Positions 8,982 through 18,206 are shown, numbered from the stretch's first letter. The stretch: 64,000 nt of DNA from Halomonas dongshanensis (GCF_024790395.1 NZ_JAJISC010000003.1:248001-312000), one strand, 5' to 3'. A program made the numbers and translations. The notes: generated by a model not told the origin, from the letters alone.

Positions 8982-10985
8982 ATGTCGAAAAGAGAATTCA
9001 ACCTCGTGGGCCAGGCCGTGAAAGGGTTGGCGCCGACACAGCTGGCGCGCAATCCGGTGATGATGGTCGTGGCCATCGGCACGCTGGTCTGCTTTGTGAT
9101 GACGCCTATCGGCTTTGCCGAGGGAGAAGGGGGTGGCTTTGCGCTGACGATCGCGCTGTTACTCTTGGCAACGCTGCTTTTTGCCACCGGCGCCGAGGCG
9201 CTAGCAGAGTCGCGCGGCAAGGCCCAGGCGGGCGCGCTGCGGCAGACCAAAAGTGCCCTTACGGCACGCCGTTTGAGTGCCGATGGCCAGCTCGAAAACG
9301 TCGCGGCCACTGAGCTTAGGCGGGGCGACCGGGTGCAGGTCGAGGCCGGGGAGCTGATTCCCGCCGACGGCGATATCGTCAAGGGAGCGGCCTCGATTAA
9401 CGAGTCGGCGGTAACCGGTGAGTCGGCCCCCGTGCTGCGCGAAGCGGGCACCGATAACAGCGGCGTGAGCGCAGGTACCAAGGTGCTCAGCGATACGCTG
9501 GTGATCGAGGTCAGCGCTAACCCCGGCGAGTCGCTTCTGGATCGCATGATTGCGCTGGTGGAGGGGGCGAGTCGTCAGAAAACGCCGTCGGAGCTTGCGC
9601 TGTCGGTCTTGCTTGCCATGCTCACGCTGGTGTTTCTGCTGGTCGTGGTCACGCTGGTGCCGATGGCGAGTTTCGTTGGCGTCGAGACGTCCACGGTCAT
9701 GCTGGTGGCGCTCTTGATCTGCTTGATTCCCACTACCATTGGCGGGCTCCTGCCTGCCATCGGTATCGCCGGTATGTCGCGGGCGATGCGCGCCAACCTG
9801 GTGGCTAAGTCGGGCAAGGCGGTGGAGATTGCTGGCAGCATCGATACCCTGCTGCTCGACAAGACAGGCACCATCACCCTTGGCGATCGTCGGGCCACCG
9901 ATTTTGCTGCCTGCCAGCGCGTGCGCTTCGAGCCTCTGCGCGATGTCGCCTTTCTTTCCTCGCTCGACGACCCCACGCCGGAGGGGCGTTCGATCGTCAC
10001 ACTTGCCAGCGCCAAGGGCGTCGACGTGCAGCTTGGCGAAGAGGCTGATGGTGCGACCTTTATCGCCTTCAGTGCCGAAACGCGGCTGTCAGGCGTCGAT
10101 CTGACCAGCGGTAAGCAGCTGCGTAAAGGCGCGCCCAACGCCATTGCTGCCTGGGTCGCGGCACAGGGCGGCGTGGTGCCGGGGGATTTCGATGCGCTGG
10201 TTGCGCGTATCTCCCGCGATGGTGCAACGCCGATTGCGGTGGCCGAAGGCCAGACGCTGCTGGGTGTGATTGCGCTTTCCGACGTGATCAAGGAGGGCAT
10301 TGCCGAGAAGTTTCTTGAGCTGCGGGCTTTGGGTATCAAGACGGTGATGATCACCGGCGACAACCCGATCACCGCCTCGGCCATTGCCGCCACGGCCGGG
10401 GTGGACGACTACATCGCCGAGGCCACGCCCGAGCGCAAGCTGGCGCTGATTCGCGAGGAGCAGGCCAGCGGGCGGCTGGTGGCGATGGTGGGCGATGGCA
10501 CCAACGATGCCCCGGCGCTCGCTCAGGCGGATCTGGGGTTGGCCATGAACTCGGGCACCCAGGCGGCGCGGGAAGCGGCCAACATGGTCGATCTCGATTC
10601 CGACCCCGGCAAGCTGATCAGCGCCGTCGAGATCGGCAAGCAGTTGCTGGTCACTCGCGGTGCCTTGACCACCTTTTCGCTCGCCAACGACGTGGCCAAA
10701 TACTTCGTCATTCTACCGGCGCTGTTCGCCGCGAGTGTACCGGCGCTTGGCATGCTCGACGTGATGAACCTGCACTCGCCGACCAGCGCCGTACTCGCGG
10801 CGGTCGTCTTCAACGCACTGATCATCCCCGCGCTGATCCCCTTTGCTCTGCGCGGGGTATCGGTCAAGGTGGCGTCAGCAACGGAGCTTCTACGTCGCAA
10901 CTTGCTGATCTACGGCGTAGGTGGGCTCTTGCTGCCATTCCCCATGATCAAGCTTTTCGACACCTTGATCGCGCCGTTTGTGTGA
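8982..10985 (+). CDS. kdpB: KdpB, P-type ATPase catalytic subunit
   Basis: 667 residues. Actuator-domain TGES at 145-148 (the serine corresponds to the inhibitory phosphoserine of E. coli KdpB), phosphorylation motif DKTGT with Asp293, nucleotide/hinge motifs MITGDNPITA and MVGDGTNDAPAL. ATP hydrolysis by this subunit drives K+ uptake through KdpA. Ribosome site AGGAG lies 12 nt before the ATG. Its stop (10983-10985) is followed by a 35-nt gap and kdpC. Every catalytic motif is intact. Confidence 0.98.
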   Translation: MSKREFNLVGQAVKGLAPTQLARNPVMMVVAIGTLVCFVMTPIGFAEGEGGGFALTIALLLLATLLFATGAEALAESRGKAQAGALRQTKSALTARRLSADGQLENVAATELRRGDRVQVEAGELIPADGDIVKGAASINESAVTGESAPVLREAGTDNSGVSAGTKVLSDTLVIEVSANPGESLLDRMIALVEGASRQKTPSELALSVLLAMLTLVFLLVVVTLVPMASFVGVETSTVMLVALLICLIPTTIGGLLPAIGIAGMSRAMRANLVAKSGKAVEIAGSIDTLLLDKTGTITLGDRRATDFAACQRVRFEPLRDVAFLSSLDDPTPEGRSIVTLASAKGVDVQLGEEADGATFIAFSAETRLSGVDLTSGKQLRKGAPNAIAAWVAAQGGVVPGDFDALVARISRDGATPIAVAEGQTLLGVIALSDVIKEGIAEKFLELRALGIKTVMITGDNPITASAIAATAGVDDYIAEATPERKLALIREEQASGRLVAMVGDGTNDAPALAQADLGLAMNSGTQAAREAANMVDLDSDPGKLISAVEIGKQLLVTRGALTTFSLANDVAKYFVILPALFAASVPALGMLDVMNLHSPTSAVLAAVVFNALIIPALIPFALRGVSVKVASATELLRRNLLIYGVGGLLLPFPMIKLFDTLIAPFV

Positions 10986-11020
10986 CACCGCGACGCCGTT
11001 CCACTTTCAGGAGAAACGAG

Positions 11021-11641
11021 ATGCAAACAGCCAACTCATCGAATGAGCCGATGGCCAGTCGAGCCCCCTGGGTTCAGGCACTCCGCTTCATGCTGGTCAT
11101 GGCCATTTTACTCGGTCTTTTTTACCCGCTGGTGACGACCTGGGTGGGCGGGATGCTATTTCCCGATCAAGGCAAAGGTAGCCTTATCCACGCCGAGGAT
11201 GGGCGCGTCATTGGCTCGCGCCTGGTGGCGCAAACCTTCGTCGGAGAGGCGTATTTCATTGGGCGCCCTTCGTCGGCGGGTAACGATGCAGGCGAGGTCG
11301 TTGGCTCTAACCTGGCACCGGATAGCCTTGAGCTGCGTGAGCGTGCAAGCGCTGATGCTGCCGCCGTGGCCGCCCGTGAGGGGGGGAGCCTCGATCGCGT
11401 GCCGCTGGATCTGATTACCGCTTCGGGGTCGGGCATCGACCCGCACATCTCGCCCGCGGCGGCGGATATCCAGGTGGCCAGGGTGGCGCGCGCGCGCGGA
11501 ATCGAGGAAGCTAGCGTCATGGCGCTGGTGGATGAATCCCTCGAGCATACCGGCTGGCTCGGTTCGCCGGTGGTCAACGTGCTGGTGTTGAATGCCCGCC
11601 TCGATGATCGCTTCCCGCCTCCTTCAACCGGGATGGAGTGA
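11021..11641 (+). CDS. kdpC: KdpC, accessory subunit of the K+-transporting ATPase
   Basis: 206 residues from ATG 11021, chosen because CAGGAGAAACGAG directly precedes it; a longer in-frame start at 10982 would add 13 arginine-rich residues and overlap kdpB. One N-terminal membrane helix (FMLVMAILLGLFYPLVTTW), then a periplasmic domain with GSRLVAQTF, YFIGRPS, GSNLAP and GSGIDPHISP, all KdpC signatures. It joins KdpA and KdpB during assembly. The kdpD start codon follows after 3 nt. Confidence 0.96.
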   Translation: MQTANSSNEPMASRAPWVQALRFMLVMAILLGLFYPLVTTWVGGMLFPDQGKGSLIHAEDGRVIGSRLVAQTFVGEAYFIGRPSSAGNDAGEVVGSNLAPDSLELRERASADAAAVAAREGGSLDRVPLDLITASGSGIDPHISPAAADIQVARVARARGIEEASVMALVDESLEHTGWLGSPVVNVLVLNARLDDRFPPPSTGME

Positions 11642-11644
11642 CCC

Positions 11645-14335
11645 ATGTATTCGTCGGATCGACGTCCGGATCCCGATACCTTGCTACACGCCGCGCGCCG
11701 AGAGGCGCGCGGTTGTTTGCGTGTATTTCTAGGGGCCGCCCCTGGCGTTGGCAAGACCTTCACCATGCTGCGCACGGCCAAAGAGCACGCCGAGGAGGGC
11801 GAGGATGTGGTCATCGGGGTGGTCGAGTCCCACGGTCGCCGCGATACCGAGGCGCTCTGCGACGGGCTCGAGCGTCTGGCGTTGGCGCCACTGGCCTATC
11901 GCGACCAGACCTTTCACGAGTTCGATATCGACGCCGCACTAGCACGACGGCCGGACATTCTGCTGGTCGACGAGCTGGCGCACCGCAACATTCCCGGCAG
12001 CCGCCACCCCAGGCGCTATCAGGACATCGAGGAGCTGCTCGACGCGGGCATCGATGTCTGGACCACGGTCAACGTCCAGCACCTGGAAAGCCTCAACGAT
12101 GACGTTGCCCGCATTACCGGTGTCCGGATGCGCGAGACCGTACCGGATACGCTGATCGAGCGCGCCCGCGACGTATCGCTGGTCGATTTGACGCCGCAAG
12201 AGCTGCTCGAGCGTTTGCGCCGGGGCAAGGTGTACGTGCCGGAGCAGGCCCGCGCTGCCATGGAGGGCTATTTCAACATCTCTAACCTCCATGCGCTGCG
12301 CGAGCTGGCGATCCAAACCATGGCTGAACGCGTGGATGCCGACGTGCGTCTGGCGATGGATGCCGGTGGCAATGAAGGTCCCTGGCCGGTGCGCCCGCGC
12401 CTTTTGGTGGTACTCGAGGCCGGTGACGAGGATATCGCCCTGGTGCGCGCCGCCCACCGTTTGGCAGAGAAGCGTTTGGCCAGTTGGCAGGTGGCCTTTG
12501 TCGATGCTGGTCGCCTGTCACCCGCACGCCACCTGGCGGTGGAAGAGGCGTTCAGCTTGGCCCAGCGCCTGGGGGGCGAAACGCTGCGGCTAAAAGGCGG
12601 CGACGCCTTGGGAGAAGTGCTCGATCATGCCCGGGCGATGAACGCGACCACCCTGGTGGTGGGGCGGCCCGCTTCGCCTCGGCTTTGGCGCTGGCCAAGG
12701 CCGCTCGCGCATCGCCTGCTCGATCACGCCGAGAGTTTCGACGTGGTAGCCGTTGCCCGCACATCGCATCCACGGCGGCGGCTTCGCCGTCTGCGCCCGC
12801 TAGACGTGACGCTGCCCCGTGTGGCGCTAACGCTATTGATCACAGTGGGGGCGCTGGGGCTTGCGCTATTGCTCGAACCCTGGTTAGAGCTTGCCAATCT
12901 GTCGCTGCTATTTCTCTCGGCGGTGCTGTTCAGCGCTGCCTGGATGGGCACCTCGATGGCCATGCTCAGCGCGGTGGCTGGGTTTCTGCTTTTCAATTTC
13001 TTCTTCACCGACCCGCGTATGACCTTTGCCATGAGCCAGCGCGGCCAATTAGTGACGGTGATCTTCTTTTTACTAGTGGCGACGGTGGTGGGGCAGCTGG
13101 CTGGGCGTGGCCGCCAGCGGCTAATGCAGCTGCGCGCCAGCCGCGATCAAACCCAGCTTTTGCTGGGCTATGCGCAAAAGCTGTCGACGGCGACGGATGC
13201 AGCCGAAGTGGCACGCGTGGGCGTGGACACGCTAGCGCGCTGCTTCAGCGTGCCGGTGGCGTTCATCGATAGCGCCGAAACAGCGACCGAGACCAGCGTG
13301 GCCCATGTCTGGCCTGCCTCCGAACGGCTGGATACGCCTGCCCGTCAGGCGGCGGTATGGAGCTGGCAGCACGGTAAGGCCAGCGGTTTTGGCACTCAGA
13401 CCCTGAGCCAGCAGGCCTGGCGTCTGGTGCCATTGGTAGTTCAGCGCGAGCGGGTCGGCATGCTGGCCATGAAGCTATCGACGCGTGCGACGCTGCTCAC
13501 TCAGGATGACGAGGCATTGATCGACACCCTGGTGCGTCAATTGGGCATGGCGCTCGAACGTACGCGGCTGGTGGCAGAGCTTGGCGCCACCCGGGTCTCC
13601 GAGGAGAACGAGCGCCTGCGCTCGGCGCTGCTGGCTTCGGTGTCGCATGACTTGCGTACGCCACTTGCCTCGATCATGGGTGCTGCGAGTTCGCTCATCG
13701 AGCTCAGAGCGCAACTGAGCGATGCTGACCAGCGCGAGCTGTTGGACGGTATTCTCACCGAGAGCGAGCGGCTCAACCGCTACATACAGAACCTGTTGGA
13801 TATGACCCGGCTGGGGCACGGCACGCTCAAGCTCGAACGCGACTGGGTGGCCTTCGATGACGTGATCAACGCCGCTCTAAAGCGTTTGGAGCAGTCGCTC
13901 AAACATATCAACGTGCACAAAAGCTGGCCCCCGACGCTGCCGCTTTTGTACGTACATCCCGCGCTGATCGAGCAGGCGCTGGTCAATATCCTCGACAACG
14001 CCCAGCGTTTCTCTCCAGAAGGCGGCGTGGTTCACATTGATGCTCGGGTCGAAGATGCCCAGAGGGATAAGGCGGGAGCACCGTGCCTGCAGATCACCGT
14101 TGCCGACCAGGGGCCGGGCATCGATTATGCGCTGCGCGAACGGGTATTCGACATGTTCTACAGCGGCGGTGACGGCGACCGTAGCGCCCACGGCAGCGGC
14201 CTAGGGCTCGCCATCTGCCGAGGAATGATTGGCGCCCACGGCGGCACCATCGAGGCGCTGCCGGGCGAGCAGGGGCGCGGTACGCGGATTCGGGTCACGC
14301 TACCGCTGCCCCGCGTCAGCGACGCGCTCGATTAA
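11645..14335 (+). CDS. kdpD: KdpD, sensor histidine kinase for K+ limitation/osmotic stress
   Basis: 896 residues. Order seen: N-terminal KdpD domain with Walker-type GAAPGVGKTFTML (about 29-41) and LVDELAHRN; a universal-stress-like region (LLVVLEAGDEDIAL); four membrane helices (about 385-500); a GAF-type region; HisKA with SVSHDLRTPLASIMG (phospho-His); and HATPase boxes VNILDNAQRFSPE, VADQGPGID and HGSGLGLAICR. It phosphorylates KdpE to induce kdpFABC. It lies 3 nt after kdpC, but the kdpE gene is not adjacent: two unrelated minus-strand genes sit between. Tail-to-tail overlap with the next gene is 4 nt. Confidence 0.97.
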   Translation: MYSSDRRPDPDTLLHAARREARGCLRVFLGAAPGVGKTFTMLRTAKEHAEEGEDVVIGVVESHGRRDTEALCDGLERLALAPLAYRDQTFHEFDIDAALARRPDILLVDELAHRNIPGSRHPRRYQDIEELLDAGIDVWTTVNVQHLESLNDDVARITGVRMRETVPDTLIERARDVSLVDLTPQELLERLRRGKVYVPEQARAAMEGYFNISNLHALRELAIQTMAERVDADVRLAMDAGGNEGPWPVRPRLLVVLEAGDEDIALVRAAHRLAEKRLASWQVAFVDAGRLSPARHLAVEEAFSLAQRLGGETLRLKGGDALGEVLDHARAMNATTLVVGRPASPRLWRWPRPLAHRLLDHAESFDVVAVARTSHPRRRLRRLRPLDVTLPRVALTLLITVGALGLALLLEPWLELANLSLLFLSAVLFSAAWMGTSMAMLSAVAGFLLFNFFFTDPRMTFAMSQRGQLVTVIFFLLVATVVGQLAGRGRQRLMQLRASRDQTQLLLGYAQKLSTATDAAEVARVGVDTLARCFSVPVAFIDSAETATETSVAHVWPASERLDTPARQAAVWSWQHGKASGFGTQTLSQQAWRLVPLVVQRERVGMLAMKLSTRATLLTQDDEALIDTLVRQLGMALERTRLVAELGATRVSEENERLRSALLASVSHDLRTPLASIMGAASSLIELRAQLSDADQRELLDGILTESERLNRYIQNLLDMTRLGHGTLKLERDWVAFDDVINAALKRLEQSLKHINVHKSWPPTLPLLYVHPALIEQALVNILDNAQRFSPEGGVVHIDARVEDAQRDKAGAPCLQITVADQGPGIDYALRERVFDMFYSGGDGDRSAHGSGLGLAICRGMIGAHGGTIEALPGEQGRGTRIRVTLPLPRVSDALD

Positions 14336-15084
14336 GACGACTGCGCTTCAAAAGCGGCGGTATCTTCGCTCTTGACGCGTTTGTGCTGGTCTTCGCTGCT
14401 GCCGAGTTTCCAGTAGCTGGAGATATATAGATCACGGCGCTCGACCTGGCGCTCTTCTTTGAAGTGTTGGCGCAGCGCGCGCATACCGCTGAATTCGCAG
14501 GCAGCCCAAATGCTGGGACGCCCCGGCAGCCACTCGAGCGCGCGCACCCGGTCGAGCAAAACGCTTGCCTGCCCAGGATGGGGGTTGACCAGCCAGTGCA
14601 GCTCGACGCCCGCGGGGTGGTCGAGGGGTTGAATGTCGCGCTCGTCGAGCACCTCGATCACGGCGTACCCTTTGGCATCGTCGGGTAATTGCTCGAGGTT
14701 GACGCTGACCGCGGGCAGGGCCGTCATGTCGCCGACGATCAGAAACCAGTCGGCGCTGTTGTCGACGAGCTTTTTCGGCCCCGGCCCGCCGATCAGAATA
14801 GGATCGCCCGGGCGCGCGTTTTTGGCCCACTGGGCGGCGGGGCCTGCGGGTTCGTGCAGCACGAAGTCGACGTCGAACTCGTTCTCACGTTGCTTGCGCA
14901 CGGTGTAGGTGCGCATCAAGGGGCGCTCTTCGCCGGGGTGCTCGAAAATGAGCTTGATATAGGCGCTCTCCTGTTCAGCAGGAAAATGGTCGATGCCGGC
15001 GCCGCCAAGCGTGATGCGCAGCATGTGCGGGGTGACCGGAGTAGAGGCGACGACGTTGAGGGTACGGGGAGCAGGGCGAGCCAT
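14332..15084 (-). CDS. Siderophore-interacting protein (FAD-dependent ferric-siderophore reductase family)
   Basis: 250 residues from ATG 15084, supported by AAGGAG 5 nt upstream (a longer frame to 15150 lacks a site). Features: RTYTVRKQRENEFDVDFVLH, which contains the R-x-Y-T FAD-binding motif; GPAAQWAKNARPGDPILIGG; LIVGDMTALPAVSVNLEQL for NAD(P)H binding; and IWAACEFSGMRALRQHF near the end, as in ViuB/YqjH proteins. Expected role: cytoplasmic release of iron from ferric siderophores. Its 3' end overlaps kdpD by 4 nt and the MarR gene lies 58 nt upstream in the same direction, so the two are probably co-transcribed. Confidence 0.93.
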   Translation of the reverse strand: MARPAPRTLNVVASTPVTPHMLRITLGGAGIDHFPAEQESAYIKLIFEHPGEERPLMRTYTVRKQRENEFDVDFVLHEPAGPAAQWAKNARPGDPILIGGPGPKKLVDNSADWFLIVGDMTALPAVSVNLEQLPDDAKGYAVIEVLDERDIQPLDHPAGVELHWLVNPHPGQASVLLDRVRALEWLPGRPSIWAACEFSGMRALRQHFKEERQVERRDLYISSYWKLGSSEDQHKRVKSEDTAAFEAQSS

Positions 15085-15142
15085 GGGCGTCTCCTTGGCG
15101 ATGAGGGGTGAATCGTAAAGGGTGGAGGAGCGTATGCGTGAA

Positions 15143-15568
15143 TTAGGCATCGAGTCGTGCCGTCATGTGGCGGGTCAGGCGAATGAAGTTATCGACCTCG
15201 AGTGTGCTCAGCCCCGCGGTCATTTGCGCGGCAGCCGCTTTTTCCAGGCGCTGTACCTGCTCCAACAGCGCTTCTCCGCTGGCGGTCAGCGTTAGCCACT
15301 GGCTGCGCCTATCGTGCGGATGATCACGCTTTTCGATCAGTTGATTATCAAGCAGATCCTTGAGCATGCGCGTGATCTGAGCGCGGTCGCGGCGCAGACA
15401 GTTAGCCAGGTGTTGGGCCGTACAGGAGGGCGCGGCCTCGATGCCCTTGAGCACGCGTACGTGCGCGGCGGGAATGCCGATTTCGGCGGCCTCGATGGCG
15501 CGACGCATGTAGGCGCGATAAGCGTGGGTGAGCTGCTGTAGCGGATCGGCTAGATAACGATGTTGCAT
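15143..15568 (-). CDS. MarR-family transcriptional regulator
   Basis: 141 residues from ATG 15568 (MQHRYLADPLQQLTHAYRAY). I prefer this to the upstream in-frame ATG at 15598 because that one would place the operator palindrome (15582-15596) inside the coding region. The winged helix is clear: CTAQHLANCLRRDRAQITRM, LLDNQLIEKRDHPHDRRSQW (wing) and LTLTASGEALLEQ. It resembles regulators found next to siderophore-interacting protein genes. Divergent from kdpE with a 117-nt gap holding two matching palindromes, so it probably represses itself and the iron gene downstream. The ligand is unknown. Confidence 0.9.
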   Translation of the reverse strand: MQHRYLADPLQQLTHAYRAYMRRAIEAAEIGIPAAHVRVLKGIEAAPSCTAQHLANCLRRDRAQITRMLKDLLDNQLIEKRDHPHDRRSQWLTLTASGEALLEQVQRLEKAAAAQMTAGLSTLEVDNFIRLTRHMTARLDA

Positions 15569-15581
15569 GGAAAACCTATTA

Positions 15582-15637
15582 GTTGACTTGGTCAACATAT
15601 TCAGCCTTGCGCCGAAAGTCAATGTTGATAAAGTCAA
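15582..15637. promoter_or_regulatory. Two matched palindromes, likely operator of the MarR gene
   Basis: Site 1 is GTTGACTTGGTCAAC at 15582-15596 (six-base arms, three-base centre). Site 2 is TTGATAAAGTCAA at 15625-15637. Both fit TTGAY-N3-GTCAA, and their centres are 42 nt apart, about four helical turns, so two dimers would bind the same face. They lie just upstream of the MarR start. Kept as inference since no binding data exist. Confidence 0.65.
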
Positions 15638-15685
15638 TCATTTCGCCAGCGTGCGAGCGTATTCAATGAGGGCCGGGGAAGAGCA

Positions 15686-16393
15686 ATGAGCGATAAGGAA
15701 GGCGGGTGCATTCTCATCGTCGACGACGAGCAGCAGATTCGGCGCTTTCTGCGCATCAGCCTGGCGTCTCAGGGCTATGAGGTGATCGAGGCGGGTAGCG
15801 GCGAGCAGGCGCTGGCGACGGCCTTCACCCGCTCGGTGGATTTGGTGCTACTGGATTTGGGGCTGCCTGACATGGATGGGCAGGAAGTGCTACTGGCGAT
15901 TCGCGAGCAGAGTGATGTTCCGGTCATCGTAGTCTCGGTACGCGAGCGCGAAGAGGACAAGGTGACGGCGCTCGATCATGGTGCCAACGACTACGTGACC
16001 AAGCCGTTCGGCATTCAGGAGCTTTTGGCCCGGGTGCGTGCGGTGTTGCGCCACGCCCAGCAGGCCAAGGGCGAGCGTCGTGCCAAGCGCTATGGGCGCG
16101 GCGCCCTCACTATCGACCTGGGGCTTCGTCGGACTATCTTGAACGGCGAAGAGGTGCATCTCACCCGTAAGGAGTTCGCGGTGATCGAGCGGCTGTGCCG
16201 CTATGCCGGGCGTATCGTCACCCAGAATCAGCTACTCAAGGAGGTGTGGGGCCCCACCCACGTGGATGACACCCATTACCTGCGCATCGTGGTCAGTCGG
16301 CTGCGCCAGAAGCTCGGCGACGACCCACAAGCGCCGTTTCTGCTCCAAACCGAGGCGGGCCTGGGTTATCGCTTACAGGTAGAGGCGCTTTAG
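15686..16393 (+). CDS. kdpE: KdpE, response regulator of the kdp operon
   Basis: 235 residues. Receiver domain: ILIVDDEQQIRRFL with the acidic pair, LVLLDLGLPDMDG with the phosphoacceptor Asp, and NDYVTKPFGIQELLAR with the conserved Lys. The OmpR/PhoB-type winged helix starts near residue 130: VHLTRKEFAVIERLCR and THYLRIVVSRLRQKLGDDP; this matches KdpE rather than other OmpR members. Partner of KdpD, although separated from it by 1.35 kb carrying two minus-strand genes, so it must have its own promoter, probably shared with the divergent MarR region. Convergent with trkH. Confidence 0.95.
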   Translation: MSDKEGGCILIVDDEQQIRRFLRISLASQGYEVIEAGSGEQALATAFTRSVDLVLLDLGLPDMDGQEVLLAIREQSDVPVIVVSVREREEDKVTALDHGANDYVTKPFGIQELLARVRAVLRHAQQAKGERRAKRYGRGALTIDLGLRRTILNGEEVHLTRKEFAVIERLCRYAGRIVTQNQLLKEVWGPTHVDDTHYLRIVVSRLRQKLGDDPQAPFLLQTEAGLGYRLQVEAL

Positions 16394-16449
16394 CGTTTCC
16401 AAAGATATCGTTTCCAGAACTAGCGTTTCCAGAACTAGCGTTTCCAGAA
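16394..16449. repeat. Tandem 15-bp repeat at the trkH 3' end, each unit carrying a stop codon
   Basis: On the minus strand the last trkH codons TTC TGG AAA CGC TAG are followed by the same 15 bases again, then TTC TGG AAA CGA TAT, then CTT TGG AAA CGC TAA. The tail FWKR-stop is therefore present about four times in the same frame between trkH and the convergent kdpE stop. It looks like slippage or recent tandem duplication. Confidence 0.9.
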
Positions 16450-17943
16450 CATAGGCGTCAGCAGGACTACGACGGTCAAGATCTCCAGGCGGCCCATAAG
16501 CATGCCCAGGCACAAGAGCCACTTGGCAGCGCTGGGCAGGGGAGCGAAATTACCCGCCGGGCCGATGATGTCGCCAAGGCCGGGGCCGACGTTGGTGACG
16601 GCGGTGGCCGCGCCCGAAAGCGCTGTTACGAAATCGAGCCCCATGGCCGCTAGCGCCAAAGCCAAGGCGGCAATGGTGAGAAAGAAGAAGAACGAGAAGG
16701 CCACCACGCCTCGGCTAACGTCACCGCTCACGCTCTGACCGTTGTAGCGGGTGGTGAAGACGCCGTTGGCGTGAATCAAATAGCGCAGCTGGTTGCGCAG
16801 CATCAAAAGCGCGATTTGTAGGCGGAACACCTTCATGCCGCCGCTCGTCGAGCCGCTACAGCCGCCGATGAAGGTCAAGTAAAAGAACACGGCAATGGGA
16901 AAGCTGCCCCAAAGCGTGTAATCGCTGGAGGCGTAGCCTGATGTCGTGACCACGGAGACGACGTTGAAGGTGGCGTGGGTGAGCGAGGTGCCTAGAGGCT
17001 CGTCGTGAAAGACGCGCCATAGCGTTAGCGCGCCGATAGCCACCGCTAGAATCAAGAGTAGTCCGCGCACCTGCTGGTCCTGCCAAAGGGAAGCGCGGCT
17101 GCGGCGTAAAAAACGGATGTAGAGCACGAAAGGCAGCGCGCCCATCAACATGAACAAGCTGCCCATCCATAAAAGCCAGGGCCTGTCGGCGTAGGCGCCA
17201 AAAGAGGCGTCCGAATTGGCGAAGCCGCCGGTCGAGATCGACGTCATGGCGTGCACCACGGCATCTAGCGGCAACATTCCGGCCAGCCAGTAGGCCAACG
17301 CTGCGACGAGGCTAAACGTCAGGTAGATACCCAGCGTTGCCTTGGCGATGCCGCCGGTGCGAGGCAGTACTTTGTCCGACCAGTCGGAGGATTCGGTATG
17401 AAAAAGGCGCATGCCGCCGACTTTCAGAAAGGGCAAAATGGCGATGCCCATGACGATGATGCCGATTCCGCCCAACCATTGCATCAGCCCGCGCCATAGC
17501 TTGAGGCCATCGGAGAGCGTTTCGATCCCCGAGAGTACGGTCGAGCCCGTAGTGGTGATCGCCGATACCGACTCGAACACCGCATCGGTCAGGCTTAGCT
17601 GCGGCGCGCCCAGAATCAGGGGGAGGCTGGCAAACACGCTGATGCTCACCCAGCTCGCTGCCGTCAAGACGAACATCTGCCAGGGCTTGAGCTCGATGGT
17701 CACCCTAAAGGTGGCCAGGGTCACCAGCGCCACCGCCGTCAGCACTACGGCAATGGACAGGCCGAACGCTTTGGCGTCTGGGTCGCCTTCGAGCAGCAGC
17801 ACGACCAGCGGCACCAGCATGAACAGCGCCAGGATCAGCCATAATATCGAGATGATCTTGAGAATGGGCGCATAGTGCTTGAACAGTTCAAACGCTACGC
17901 CGCGAGGGCGTGAGGGATGGCGTCGTGGAGATAGAGCCGTCAT
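16435..17943 (-). CDS. trkH: TrkH-type potassium uptake channel subunit
   Basis: 502 residues, the normal TrkH/TrkG size, with eight or more membrane helices and four pore loops: SAITTTGSTVLSG (about 133), MTSISTGGFANSDASFG (about 234), VVTTSGYASSDYTLWG (about 335) and AATAVTNVGPGLGDIIGP (about 450). Each keeps the filter glycine. Together with a cytoplasmic TrkA ring protein (not in this window) it takes up K+ with low affinity. Its location beside kdpE makes a potassium block of 10.7 kb. The C-terminus (PMFWKR) is the repeated unit described separately. Confidence 0.96.
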   Translation of the reverse strand: MTALSPRRHPSRPRGVAFELFKHYAPILKIISILWLILALFMLVPLVVLLLEGDPDAKAFGLSIAVVLTAVALVTLATFRVTIELKPWQMFVLTAASWVSISVFASLPLILGAPQLSLTDAVFESVSAITTTGSTVLSGIETLSDGLKLWRGLMQWLGGIGIIVMGIAILPFLKVGGMRLFHTESSDWSDKVLPRTGGIAKATLGIYLTFSLVAALAYWLAGMLPLDAVVHAMTSISTGGFANSDASFGAYADRPWLLWMGSLFMLMGALPFVLYIRFLRRSRASLWQDQQVRGLLLILAVAIGALTLWRVFHDEPLGTSLTHATFNVVSVVTTSGYASSDYTLWGSFPIAVFFYLTFIGGCSGSTSGGMKVFRLQIALLMLRNQLRYLIHANGVFTTRYNGQSVSGDVSRGVVAFSFFFFLTIAALALALAAMGLDFVTALSGAATAVTNVGPGLGDIIGPAGNFAPLPSAAKWLLCLGMLMGRLEILTVVVLLTPMFWKR

Positions 17944-18098
17944 GATGCTAAAACCTTGAAGCAGCGGGCGTCGAAAGTGGGCGCCATGTCAGCACAGCTT
18001 AATGTAAAAAATCCGTAAAAAGAGTTTTTAAAAGAGCCCTTAAAAGAACTTTTAATATTTACGATCTTGCTAACGCACTGCGTAGGATCCGCTGGTTT

Positions 18099-18113
18099 TG
18101 TAGTAAAATTACA
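18099..18113. promoter_or_regulatory. HexR-like operator upstream of zwf
   Basis: TGTAGTAAAATTACA, a near-perfect palindrome 94 nt before the zwf start. It agrees with the published HexR consensus of gammaproteobacteria (TGTAAT-N3-ATTACA type). A related sequence precedes edd at 46881-46895. No hexR gene lies in the window. HexR represses central sugar genes until it binds KDPG. Confidence 0.7.
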
Positions 18114-18206
18114 TACATTGTTGCGCTCTATGCCTGTGTTCGGATAAATTTTAGGTAATCCAACGCCGATTTTTTGCTTTGGATGCCGCCTTTGCAAGGA
18201 GCCAAG

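Noticed and set aside
12484-13272. 262-codon plus-strand frame inside kdpD
   Set aside because: Shadow frame of a G+C-rich gene; arginine/alanine-rich, no ribosome site, and kdpD is fully supported by its domains.
16394-16449. Possible CRISPR-like repeats
   Set aside because: 15-bp units directly adjoining without spacers; they are copies of the trkH end.
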